The notes under the pieces: model-generated
Seen by the model: only the letters and a program-made list of their open reading frames with translations
Told to the model about the DNA's origin: nothing
Databases searched by the model: none
Shown here: one piece after another, positions 9,001 through 16,596 of the stretch
How the letters are laid out: every line of letters starts with the position of its first letter
How positions within the stretch are numbered: position 1 is the first letter of the stretch
DNA from: Oryzomonas sagensis
Lineage (GTDB): Bacteria; Desulfobacterota; Desulfuromonadia; Geobacterales; Pseudopelobacteraceae
NCBI RefSeq assembly: GCF_008802355.1
Contig: NZ_VZRA01000001.1
Span: 1-50,000 of the forward strand
Direction of reading: 5' to 3'
Length of the DNA: 50,000 nt
Position numbers and translations under genes: made by a program

Positions 9001-9500
9001 CCCGCCGCGGCCTTGATGATGATCGGGTAGCCGTGTTCCTTGGCGAACCTGAGCGCTTCCTCCTCTTTCCCGATGGGCTCTTCGGTGCCGGGCACGGTCG
9101 GCACCCCAGCGGCAAAGGCCACCTTGCGGGCCGCCACCTTGTCCCCCAGGGCACGTTGCATTTCGGCGGTGGGGCCGATGAAGGCGATCCCGTTTGCCTC
9201 GCACTTCTCGGCAAACTCGGCATTCTCGGCCAAAAAGCCGTAACCGGGGTGGATGGCGTCCACATCCGCCTTGAGGGCCAGGGCGATGATCTCGTCAATC
9301 CCCAGATAGGCGTCGATGGGCGCCTTCCCCTTGCCGACCAGGTAGGCCTCGTCGGCCTTGTAGCGGTGGAGCGACAGCTTGTCCTCTTCCGAATAGATGG
9401 CTACCGTGCCGATACCCAATTCGGTACAGGCCCGAAAGATACGGATGGCGATCTCGCCGCGATTGGCGGCCATGACCTTGCGGAACTTCTGTTTCTGCAT
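6054..9500 (-). CDS. pyc: Pyruvate carboxylase
   Basis: This 1148-residue single-chain, biotin-dependent enzyme forms oxaloacetate from pyruvate, bicarbonate and ATP, feeding the TCA cycle and gluconeogenesis. The N-terminal biotin carboxylase domain (about 1-450) opens with KVMAANRGEIAIRIFRAC and has the GGGGRGMRV ATP loop. The carboxyltransferase domain (about 530-1000) has LLLTDTTMRDAHQS. The C-terminal biotinyl domain carries AMKMETN, with the biotinylated lysine near residue 1114. Length and order are those of a fused alpha4-type enzyme. The ATG at 9500 follows GGAGGA by five bases; a start at 9536 would add residues with no homologous look. It appears monocistronic, with its own terminator. 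Confidence 0.96.
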   Translation of the reverse strand: MQKQKFRKVMAANRGEIAIRIFRACTELGIGTVAIYSEEDKLSLHRYKADEAYLVGKGKAPIDAYLGIDEIIALALKADVDAIHPGYGFLAENAEFAEKCEANGIAFIGPTAEMQRALGDKVAARKVAFAAGVPTVPGTEEPIGKEEEALRFAKEHGYPIIIKAAAGGGGRGMRVAHNKKELLEGLVAAGSEAKAAFGNPAVFLERYLANPKHIEVQVLGDNFGNLVHFYERDCSIQRRHQKVVEFAPSLSLSQKTREELCDAALKIAGQVKYRNAGTVEFLLDQEGNWYFIEMNPRIQVEHTVTEMITGRNLVQDQILIACGHKLSDPEINISSQSAIDMRGYALQCRITTEDPANNFAPDFGTLTTYRSAAGCGVRLDAGNAFTGAKITPHYDSLLVKISSWGLTFQAAANIMNRALQEFRVRGVKTNIGFLENVVAHPVFLKGDCDTSFIEKHPELLKVREKKDRASKVLKFLGEVVVNGSPGIAKPLKSADLLEARVPETDVTKPRPSGSRDLFMKLGAEGLSKWILEQNKLLLTDTTMRDAHQSNLATRVRTYDLLRIAEPTSHLGADLFSLECWGGATFDVSMRFLREDPWQRLHKLSEQIPNILFQMLLRGSNAVGYTNYPDNVVQKFVEEAANSGIDIFRIFDSLNWTTGMRVAMDAVRKTGKICEAAICYTGDITDPKRDKYPLEYYVNMAKELETMGAHILAIKDMAGLLKPLAAYKLVKALKENIGIPVHLHTHDTSSNGSAILLKASEAGVDIVDAALSSLSGLTAQPNLNALVAALEGSERDPFVNAPGLQKLANYWETVRDYYAPFESGLKSGTAEVYHHEIPGGQYSNYKPQVAGLGLLERWDECKEMYHKVNLLFGDIVKVTPSSKVVGDMAMFLVKNNLEPADVFTSGDELAFPESVVGMFKGMLGQPYQGWPQELQRIILKGEQPITCRPGELLEPVDFDEERLKLEEKLEHAVSDKALVSNILYPHVYPEFDRHRQEYSDTSVIPTPIFFYGLEPGQETSIEIEPGKTLIIKLNAVGRVQADGTRTVYFELNGNNRSVVIRDQSVKSDEALREKADKGNPNHVGAPMPGKVLKVNVKAGDLVRGGDVLMVTEAMKMETNIKARADAKVAEVKFKEGEKVEKDDLVIVMG

Positions 9501-9575
9501 GAATGTCCTCCGAAGTGTAGGGGTGCCGTGGAACATTTAACGTGGGTGAAATTCGTGCGCCTGAAACCGCCAAAC

Positions 9576-9613
9576 ATTTAGCAAAACTAAATTTATTCAG
9601 CTATTTTAAATAG
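9576..9613. promoter_or_regulatory. Two perfect palindromes upstream of pyc
   Basis: ATTTAG-CAAAA-CTAAAT (9576-9592) and CTATTT-T-AAATAG (9601-9613) lie 75-115 bases upstream of the pyc start in an A/T-rich stretch. They are plausible operators for a pyc regulator, but I do not recognise the binding protein. The intergenic region 9537-9771 otherwise shows no gene. Confidence 0.4.
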
Positions 9614-9771
9614 TTATACCGTAAACAATGGCGACACTAAACCAGATTGAGGGGGCTTTGTCAACTACGATTTTTCAGGCCGTGACGGCATCGGTAGGGA
9701 TACGGGAAAGGTAGGGACGAGCGGAGCGGGGAAAGACGCTTGTTACGCGAAGCGGTGCGGGTGATTCGGGG

Positions 9772-11274
9772 TCAGAACGAAAAGAAGAACGTGGCGCCTT
9801 TGCCCGGCTCCCCCTCGGCCCAGATGCGCCCCTGGTGCTTGTCGATGATGCGCTGCACGGTTGCCAGCCCGATGCCGAATCCTTCGAAATTGCCGTCGGT
9901 ATGCAGGCGCTGAAAGGTTCCAAACATCCTGTCTGCCTTGTCCATATCGAATCCGACGCCATTATCCCGGACAAAATACACCGGTTTCCCATCGGCGGCG
10001 GCCATACCGAATTCTATCTGCGGCTCGTCTTTGAGAGCGGTGTATTTCCAGGCGTTCCCCATGAGGTTGCTCAAAACGATGTGCATCAGGTGTTTATCGG
10101 CGCAACAAGAAACACCCTCCTGGATGCAAAATCCGGTCTGCCGCTCCGGCTCCTTCATATGCAATTCAGCCCTGATGCCGGAGGCAATCGCAGTGAGATC
10201 CACCGTTTCTTTGTCGATGACCTGCTGCGACAATTTTGAAAATGCGATGAGGGCCGACAGCAGATCCTCCATCTGCTTTGCTTTGTGGCTGATGATCCCG
10301 ACGATCTTTTCCCCCTGCTCATCCAGGCTTGCGCCGCACTTGTCCAGGAGCAACTGGCTGTAGCTGCTGATGATGGTCAACGGATTCCGCAAATCGTGGG
10401 AGACCGTATAATTGAATGCCTCCAGATCCGCATTGGCGGATTCCAGCTCCCGGGCGCGGTCCGCCAGCGCGGCGTTGAGGGCTTCGATCTTTTCTTCGGC
10501 ACGCTTGCGGGCGGTTATGTCTTCCTTTACGGCAACGTAGTTGGTAATGGTGCCGGTTTCGTCGATGACCGGAGAAATGGCGGCAGATTCCCAATAAAGC
10601 TCCCCGTTCTTTTTCCGGTTCAGAAATTCTCCGTACCATTCCTTCCCCGAAGCGATGGTGCGCCACAAGGCGCCATAAAAGGCCGGCGACATGGTCCCTG
10701 ACTTGAGAATGCGCGGGTTCTTCCCCATGACCTCATCGGGGGAGTAGCCGGTAAGTTCAAAAAACTTGGGGTTTGCATATTCGATCTCCCCGCGCTCATC
10801 GGTTATCAATACCGTACTGGGGCTCTGTTCGACGGCACGGGAGAGCTTGCAGATAAAACGGTGTTGAGAGGCCACCTTCCTTTTCAGCGTGATCATGGCG
10901 ATGTTCTTGTCGATGGCGGCAAAGAGTTTTTCGTAATTCACCGGTTTGAGCACGTAATTGTTTATGCCCAGCTCGATGGAGTCCAGCAGGTATCGCGTTC
11001 CGCTGTGGGCCGTCAAGACGATGATGGCCGTTTCCGGGGCGATGTCCCGTATGGAGGCAGCCATTTCAACGCCATCCATAACCGGCATGCTGATGTCCGT
11101 AATGACGATATCGTGGTGATGCTGTTTGAAGAGCGCAAGCCCCTGTTCCCCGTTCTCGGCGGCATCGAGGCGCGCGAAACGGTACTTGCTTTCAAATACC
11201 GAGCCGAGGATATCCCGGGCGCTCTGTTCATCCTCCACATACAAGACAGAAATTGACGGCTGAGCGGCCCGCAT
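9772..11274 (-). CDS. Hybrid sensor: receiver-PAS-histidine kinase
   Basis: This 500-residue soluble protein starts with a receiver domain (residues 5-125). Its phospho-acceptor is Asp60 in DIVITDISMPVMDG, its acidic pair lies in VEDE, and a conserved lysine lies in VLKPVNYEK. A PAS domain follows (about 150-265; SPSTVLITDERGEIEYANPKFFELTGYSPDEV), then a coiled linker. The HisKA domain has the phosphorylated histidine in TVSHDLRNPLTIISSYS. The HATPase domain has DNGVGFD and GFGIGLATVQRI. There is no membrane segment. Its ATG lies one base after the stop of the 897-residue kinase upstream, with GAGG inside that gene, so the two are translationally coupled. They probably act in one phosphorelay. 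Confidence 0.88.
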   Translation of the reverse strand: MRAAQPSISVLYVEDEQSARDILGSVFESKYRFARLDAAENGEQGLALFKQHHHDIVITDISMPVMDGVEMAASIRDIAPETAIIVLTAHSGTRYLLDSIELGINNYVLKPVNYEKLFAAIDKNIAMITLKRKVASQHRFICKLSRAVEQSPSTVLITDERGEIEYANPKFFELTGYSPDEVMGKNPRILKSGTMSPAFYGALWRTIASGKEWYGEFLNRKKNGELYWESAAISPVIDETGTITNYVAVKEDITARKRAEEKIEALNAALADRARELESANADLEAFNYTVSHDLRNPLTIISSYSQLLLDKCGASLDEQGEKIVGIISHKAKQMEDLLSALIAFSKLSQQVIDKETVDLTAIASGIRAELHMKEPERQTGFCIQEGVSCCADKHLMHIVLSNLMGNAWKYTALKDEPQIEFGMAAADGKPVYFVRDNGVGFDMDKADRMFGTFQRLHTDGNFEGFGIGLATVQRIIDKHQGRIWAEGEPGKGATFFFSF

Positions 11275-11275
11275 A

Positions 11276-13969
11276 TCAAACCTCGATCGTGAATTCGGCG
11301 CCCTCGCCCGTGTTGCGGGCGCTGAGTGTGCCGTTCATATTTTTTTCTATGATGGTTTTGGCCATGAACAAACCGATGCCGGTCCCCATGTCCGGCCCCT
11401 TTGTCGTGAAATAAGGTTCAAACATCTTCTCCAGAATATGGGCGGGGATGCCGCCCGCATTGTCGCGTATGGTGACCACGGACGCCCCCGCCCTGCTGAA
11501 GCTCCTGATCACGACCCTGGCGTCCTCCATGTCGCGCTCCGCGAAGGCGTCACGCGAGTTCAGCAGGATATTGAGAACCACCTGGGAATATTCATTGGGG
11601 AAACCGAGAACCCGCACATCGCCCTCCGTGTCCGCATCGATCTGTATATGATGGGCCTTGAAGCTTTCGTTGATCAGTGAGATGGTTTGAAGGATGGTGG
11701 CATGTACGCTGAAGGAACACTTTTCCTTGTCCGGCTTGAAGAAGTTCCTGAAATCATCGATGGTCCGGGACATGTGATAGACGAGTTTCATCGCTTCCTG
11801 CGTATTCTCCCGCAGGAAATTGGCGTCGAACTTACCGGAGTTATAAAAAAGCTGCAATCTCTGGATGATGAGTCCGAGGGTATTAAGCGGTTGGCGCCAC
11901 TGATGGGCGATATTGCCGATCATCTCGCCCATCGCGGCCTGACGGCTCTGGAGCAGCATCAACCGCTCCTTCTCCCGGAGAGCCTGCTCCGTACGCAGAC
12001 GTTCCGCGGTCTCCGCCAGCAAGTGCTGTTCGGCCAGTTTCCGCTCGGTGATATCGGTGTGGGAACCGGCCATACGGTGGGGATTGCCGTTGCTGTCGCG
12101 AAAACAGGCGCCGCGCGTCAATACCCAGCGGTAGCTGCCGTCCTGGTGGCGCAGACGGCATTCCAGACAGAACTCGGGGGTACGCCCATCCAGATAGTTA
12201 TTCAGAGACTCCAATGCGACCTGATAATCATCGGGATGGATCAAGCTCATCCATTCTTCCATGGCATTCTGTATCTCGCCCTCGCCGTATCCCAGCATCT
12301 CCTTCCAGCGGGACGAGACAAAAGCCGTATTGGTCTCCAAGTCCCAGTCCCAGATGCTGTCGCTGGCCCCCTGAACGGCAAGCATGTAACGTTCGTTACT
12401 CCTGCGCAGCGCCGATTCCGTCTGTTTGAGGGCGGTAATATCGAACGCGGTGGCCCGGCACATGACGTAGTTGCCGTCCCCGTCCCGGATGGCAACCGCA
12501 TTGACCATGACCGACACGTGGCGACCGTCTTTACGAACCAACTCGAATTCGGCTCCTTTTACCTGGCCCTCCCGCTTCAACCGGGAAAAGGTCTCTTCAA
12601 ACGCCTCCTTGCTGCCATCCGCGAGGATGTCGCTGAAGCTCATCTTGCCGATGACCTCATGGCTACGGTAGCCCAACCAATTGAGTTCCGTGTCGTTGAT
12701 GAGCACGAAGACGCCGTGATCGTTCAGAGAGTGGTAGCCGCAGGGGGCGTTATCGTACAGGTCCCGGATCTCATCAGAGGTCCTGACGAGATATTCCTCC
12801 GTCCTCTTCCGTTCCGACGCATCGCGAAAGATGATGCACGCCCTGAGCTGCCCATCCTTGTCGGCAAAGAGCGACGAGCTTATGTCGCAGGGGACCCTGC
12901 TGCCATCCTTGCGAATAAACATGACCTCGCCGCGCGCCTTGCCGGTACGCACCCGCTCATCGAGCAGGGCCGTTACCCGCTGATCCGCCACGTCGACGAC
13001 CTCCTGCCTGCTCCGGCCGCACACCTCCTCTTCGGTCATTCCGAGGATGCGGCAGGCCTCGGGATTGGCCTCCAGCACATCGCCGCCGGAGGTGGCAAGC
13101 AGGATGCCGTCGATGCTGTTGTTGAAGAGGGAGCGGTAGCGTTCCTCGTTCTCCCGCAGGGCATCTTCAACCCGCCCGCGCTCGGCGATCTCCATTTTCA
13201 GAACCTGGATCGTGTCCGCCAGTTCACAGGTCCGTTCGGCAACCCGCCGTTCGAGTTCTGCATGGGCCCGCTGGAGCTCCTGCTCCCCCCGTTTTCGTTC
13301 GGTGATATCGGCAACGATGGAAAAGAGATGATCCCTGCCCCGAAAACTGATGGTGCCGGAAGAAACTTCCACGCTCCGCAGGGAGCCGTCCGCCAGGCGG
13401 TGCTGAAACACAAAACGCGCAGAGGCGCCGTTGCCGGCATGTTTCATATTATCCCTGGTTTCGGCCTCATCATTCGTATTGACGTCGAATATGCGCATGG
13501 CGGTAAGCTGCTCTTTGGGATAGCCGTAAAACGCGACCGCCGCCGGATTGGCATCCACAATGCTCCCACTGTGGGGCTCAATTATCAGCATCGCCTCGTT
13601 GCTGCTGTTGAACAGACTGTCGTAACGCGCCTCGCTTTCCATGCACGACGCCCGCATTCGTGCATGCATTCTCAGGAAAGCGACCGATAGCCACAGGACG
13701 ATTATCGCCAGGATTCTGTTGAAGAGGGACATTTCGAAATGGGTGGCCGAAGGTGCTGCCAGGAGGTCCACAAGCATCAGCACGGTGCAGGCGCCGGCCA
13801 GCCAGGTGACGGGTCCGGCCCCCAGCCACCGGAACAGGAACAGTGGCATGAAGAGGTAACCGATCCAGACCGCAGCACCGGGTGGAGTCATTAGGTCGAT
13901 AACGAAGATGACGCCACAGAGTGCGACTGCTGCTGCCAATGATACAACATGTTGTCGTGTCTCAGTCAT
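11276..13969 (-). CDS. Membrane-bound multi-PAS sensor histidine kinase
   Basis: This 897-residue kinase starts with about four hydrophobic helices (residues 8-100). Four PAS domains follow, recognisable at SEARYDSLFNSSNEAMLI, NEERYRSLFNNSIDGILL, IRDLYDNAPCGYHSLNDHG and NERYMLAVQGASDSIWDW; several are followed by ITERK-type PAC ends. The kinase core belongs to the IAHQWRQPLN class, with the phospho-histidine in that motif. The HATPase boxes are LNILLNSRDAF, IRDNAGGIP and GTGIGLFMAKTI. The ligand is unknown. It is the first gene of a coupled pair with the receiver-kinase at 9772-11274. It is divergent from the sigma-54 activator at 14396, which is its most likely output partner. Confidence 0.88.
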   Translation of the reverse strand: MTETRQHVVSLAAAVALCGVIFVIDLMTPPGAAVWIGYLFMPLFLFRWLGAGPVTWLAGACTVLMLVDLLAAPSATHFEMSLFNRILAIIVLWLSVAFLRMHARMRASCMESEARYDSLFNSSNEAMLIIEPHSGSIVDANPAAVAFYGYPKEQLTAMRIFDVNTNDEAETRDNMKHAGNGASARFVFQHRLADGSLRSVEVSSGTISFRGRDHLFSIVADITERKRGEQELQRAHAELERRVAERTCELADTIQVLKMEIAERGRVEDALRENEERYRSLFNNSIDGILLATSGGDVLEANPEACRILGMTEEEVCGRSRQEVVDVADQRVTALLDERVRTGKARGEVMFIRKDGSRVPCDISSSLFADKDGQLRACIIFRDASERKRTEEYLVRTSDEIRDLYDNAPCGYHSLNDHGVFVLINDTELNWLGYRSHEVIGKMSFSDILADGSKEAFEETFSRLKREGQVKGAEFELVRKDGRHVSVMVNAVAIRDGDGNYVMCRATAFDITALKQTESALRRSNERYMLAVQGASDSIWDWDLETNTAFVSSRWKEMLGYGEGEIQNAMEEWMSLIHPDDYQVALESLNNYLDGRTPEFCLECRLRHQDGSYRWVLTRGACFRDSNGNPHRMAGSHTDITERKLAEQHLLAETAERLRTEQALREKERLMLLQSRQAAMGEMIGNIAHQWRQPLNTLGLIIQRLQLFYNSGKFDANFLRENTQEAMKLVYHMSRTIDDFRNFFKPDKEKCSFSVHATILQTISLINESFKAHHIQIDADTEGDVRVLGFPNEYSQVVLNILLNSRDAFAERDMEDARVVIRSFSRAGASVVTIRDNAGGIPAHILEKMFEPYFTTKGPDMGTGIGLFMAKTIIEKNMNGTLSARNTGEGAEFTIEV

Positions 13970-14395
13970 GGTCGGATCAGCTACTCCCGGAAAAGATTGC
14001 CACTGCGGCTCGCTCTTCGCCCATTAAGGACCACCTTTATCCTAAAGCCATCATGCAGTATTCATAGCAAAAGATCACAATAATTTCACCTCTATATTTT
14101 TTAATGTCGAAGCAGCAGTGAGCGAGGTGGAAATACCATGGGCGCAGACATGGCCGCCGGGGGTCCCGTTCCCACTGAAACATGCCGGTCCGATACCGGG
14201 GAACGGCGTCTATGTGTGCAATAAATCCTGCTTATTTATTTCGACAGATATCCTGGCCGATTGAAATGCCGATTGTTTTAATGTAGTATTCGGGAAAAAG
14301 CACCTCAACAGCACCGATTTTGGGAAGGACGGCACGCATCATTTGTTCCTGCTACGCGCATCAAGCTGAAAAATCCGACCATATGCGAGTTGACC
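13970..14395. other. Divergent intergenic region between sensor kinase and sigma-54 activator
   Basis: This gene-free stretch of 426 bases separates the minus-strand kinase pair from the plus-strand regulator. I see one good sigma-70 promoter (14261-14289, listed separately) toward the regulator, and A/T-rich sequence near 14040-14105 that could hold the kinase promoter. No convincing -24/-12 element or coding sequence is seen. Confidence 0.6.
14261..14289 (+). promoter_or_regulatory. Sigma-70 promoter for the sigma-54 activator gene
   Basis: TTGAAA (14261-14266), a 17-base spacer and TAGTAT (14284-14289) lie about 105 bases upstream of the ATG at 14396. Confidence 0.6.
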
Positions 14396-15835
14396 ATGGA
14401 AAACAAAAACAACGATAAAACGCCCATCATGATCGTGGATGACGACTCACAGGCCCTGTCACTCCTCGCGTCGTTGCTCTGCCATGACGGATACGAAAAC
14501 GTCATCCCCTTTGAGGACAGCCGCAGGGCTCTCGATTACTTCAACACCCAGGAGGTACATGCGGTGGTGCTGGATCTCTCCATGCCCAGGCTCCACGGCA
14601 TGTACCTCCTTGAGCTTTTTACCAAGAACAAGCCGCATGTCCCGGTAATCATCGTGACGGCGGAGAACCAGATTGATTCTGCAATCGAGTGCATCAAGGC
14701 CGGAGCGGTCGATTACCTGACCAAGCCCATATCGATCAACCGTTTCATGACCAGCATCAGCCGGGCGCTGGAACTGCGCTCCCTGAACGACGGCCTGAGC
14801 TTTCTTCAGGACCCGGAGCAGGCCGTCGGCTTACCCTCGGCCATCGCCTCCCGCCATTCTATTATTACCCACAACAAGAACATGCTCTCCCTCATGCAGT
14901 ATGTGGAGGTCATATCGAATTCCCATCAGGCGGTCCTGATCAACGGGGAAACCGGCGTAGGCAAGGAGCTCGTTGCCAAGGCGATACACACCATGAGCAA
15001 GCGCAAGGGAGAGTTTGTGTCCATCAACATCTCGGGGTTGGACGACCTGATGTTTTCCGATACGCTCTTCGGCCATAAAAAGGGGGCCTACACCGGGGCG
15101 AACCAGGACCGGGACGGCCTCATAAAAAAGGCGGCCAACGGCACCATATTCCTCGACGAGATCGGCGACCTGAACGAGCTGTCCCAGGTAAAACTGCTCC
15201 GCCTTCTCCAGGAAAACGAATACTACCCCCTGGGGTCGGACAACCCGCTCCAAAGCAATGCGCGCCTTGTGGTCGCTTCAAACCGCAGCTTACGGCACTT
15301 GGTAAACGAGGGGAAATTCCGCAAGGACTTTTACTACCGCCTCTGCACTCATCAGGTGACAATCCCCCCCCTCCGGGACCGCCTTGACGACATACCGCTC
15401 CTTCTTGACCACTTCATTGATGAGACCGCCAAGATCTTCGGCAAGAAACGTCCCACGTACCGGAAGGAACTGGTAGACCTCCTGTGCAGCTACGATTTTC
15501 CCGGCAATGTCCGCGAGCTCAAGGCCATGGTCTTTGATAGCGTGACCAAGGCCGCCTCATCGAAACTGTCGTCCGAGTACTTCAGCGAACTTATCGACCG
15601 GGAGCGGGATTCGTTCCCGTTCCAGGGCGCCTCCTCCGCGTCCCAGAATCTCGTGGGGGTCAACGGCGTCACCTTCGACCGGTTCCCGACCCTGAAGCAC
15701 GCCGAAACGGAACTGATCCGCAGGGCGCTGGAAATCGCCAAGAACAACCAGGGGGTAGCCGCCCGACTGCTGGGCATCACACGGCAAGCCCTCAACAATC
15801 GGTTGCAACGGCTCAAGAAGGGCTCCGCCGCATAA
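14396..15835 (+). CDS. NtrC-family sigma-54-dependent response regulator
   Basis: This 479-residue regulator has a receiver domain with Asp60 in VVLDLSMPRLHG and the VDDD acidic patch. Its AAA+ domain has Walker A GETGVGKE, the sigma-54 contact loop GAYTGA (usually GAFTGA), Walker B GTIFLDEIGDL and arginine-finger region FRKDFYYRL. The C-terminal Fis-like helix-turn-helix is GVAARLLGITRQALNNRLQRL. When phosphorylated it should activate sigma-54 promoters. The ATG at 14396 is used; a TTG six bases earlier is also open, and neither has a strong ribosome site. It faces away from the two-kinase operon, which suggests that they form one signalling unit. Its target genes are not evident here. Confidence 0.9.
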   Translation: MENKNNDKTPIMIVDDDSQALSLLASLLCHDGYENVIPFEDSRRALDYFNTQEVHAVVLDLSMPRLHGMYLLELFTKNKPHVPVIIVTAENQIDSAIECIKAGAVDYLTKPISINRFMTSISRALELRSLNDGLSFLQDPEQAVGLPSAIASRHSIITHNKNMLSLMQYVEVISNSHQAVLINGETGVGKELVAKAIHTMSKRKGEFVSINISGLDDLMFSDTLFGHKKGAYTGANQDRDGLIKKAANGTIFLDEIGDLNELSQVKLLRLLQENEYYPLGSDNPLQSNARLVVASNRSLRHLVNEGKFRKDFYYRLCTHQVTIPPLRDRLDDIPLLLDHFIDETAKIFGKKRPTYRKELVDLLCSYDFPGNVRELKAMVFDSVTKAASSKLSSEYFSELIDRERDSFPFQGASSASQNLVGVNGVTFDRFPTLKHAETELIRRALEIAKNNQGVAARLLGITRQALNNRLQRLKKGSAA

Positions 15836-15897
15836 TTCTGCATTCCGCTGACGGTGCAATGGGACCAGCACAGCGGCCGGCCCCGGGAAGAGCGGAC

Positions 15898-15923
15898 AAA
15901 AAAAGCCCGCCTTGTGGGCGGGC
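15898..15923 (-). terminator. Rho-independent terminator of the triheme cytochrome gene
   Basis: Minus-strand CCCGCCC-ACAA-GGCGGGC is followed by seven T residues, 25 bases past the stop codon of the gene at 15948-16262. Confidence 0.88.
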
Positions 15924-15947
15924 CGGGAAACGCCGGATAAACACAAA

Positions 15948-16262
15948 CTATTTTTTATGGCACTGCTGACACTCAACCGGGCCTTTGTCGTAGAGATCGT
16001 GGCAGGAAATGCAGATTTTGTGGGCGGTGTCCTTGCCCCAATTATCAATCCTGCCGCTTTCGCGCGTGTGACAGTGAAAGCATTCGTTGTTCAAATCCTT
16101 CTGGTGTTTTCTATGCTGGAACGGGAGCACCATGACCCCCATCTTGAGGTTGATGACCTCCGGACCGGGATTCGGAGCAGCCACCGCCGAAACGGCTGAA
16201 GACATCCCGTACAGCAACAACGCAATCATCGGCATCACCAATCTTTTCCTCATCAGGTCCAT
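15948..16262 (-). CDS. Small periplasmic triheme c-type cytochrome
   Basis: This 104-residue secreted protein has a basic, hydrophobic signal peptide (about residues 1-30, ending near SAVSAVAA) and three CxxCH heme sites: CFHCH, CISCH and CQQCH. Extra histidines (FQHRKH upstream and TAHKIC between sites) could be distal ligands for bis-His hemes. The mature size of about 75 residues and three hemes fit the cytochrome c7 / c3-like family that shuttles electrons across the periplasm in Geobacter. The heme spacing differs from classical PpcA, so assignment stays at family level. AGGAGG lies two bases before the ATG at 16262 and eleven before the ATG at 16253. The second start gives a cleaner signal peptide (MRKRLVMPM) and may be the true one. 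Confidence 0.85.
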   Translation of the reverse strand: MDLMRKRLVMPMIALLLYGMSSAVSAVAAPNPGPEVINLKMGVMVLPFQHRKHQKDLNNECFHCHTRESGRIDNWGKDTAHKICISCHDLYDKGPVECQQCHKK

Positions 16263-16596
16263 CCTCCTGTGGCTTTGATTCCAGCTACCCGGTCATCACC
16301 CCAAAAGAACAGTCGCCTGACGTGAAAGACCGAAGACATCGTATGTATACACCATTGTCATGGTGGAAGCTCCGATTTTAAATGACTTTTCAGAAATGAA
16401 AAGCATTTTCTCCTCCGTGGGAAGCTTTTGCGCTCCGGCCGGACAGGGAAGCGCCTCCCACTCCGCCGTTTTTCCCGATCAAACGAGGCCATAAATGATG
16501 CGCCCCACAAACACGACAAGGGCGGTTCGCGGTTGAATTTATAGATTTTACAGGTATGATACGTCCCGACACGACTACGATCCCGCAGGCACAGCC
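16263..16596. other. Intergenic region between cytochrome and dehydrogenase genes
   Basis: This is 334 bases of divergent spacer. It must hold the cytochrome promoter (minus), which I cannot place with confidence. It also carries a good plus-strand promoter at 16533-16560. A GC-rich interrupted inverted repeat lies around 16425-16460. No coding sequence is supported. Confidence 0.5.
16533..16560 (+). promoter_or_regulatory. Promoter for the D-2-hydroxyacid dehydrogenase gene
   Basis: TTGAAT (16533-16538), a 16-base spacer and TATGAT (16555-16560) end 36 bases before the ATG at 16597. Confidence 0.6.

Noticed and set aside
6268-9581. Very long open frames overlapping pyc in other frames (for example 6268-8721 minus and 6906-9581 plus).
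   Set aside because: They are shadows of a GC-rich gene, with Pro/Gly/Arg-rich composition, no ribosome sites and no recognisable domains. pyc accounts for the whole region.
11687-13690. 667-codon plus-strand frame opposite the multi-PAS kinase.
   Set aside because: The kinase on the minus strand has clear PAS, HisKA and HATPase motifs; the opposite frame has none.
14253-14270. Sigma-54-like element (TGGCC ... ATGCC) upstream of the activator gene.
   Set aside because: The distance between GG and GC is 11 bases, not the required 10, and a good sigma-70 promoter overlaps it.
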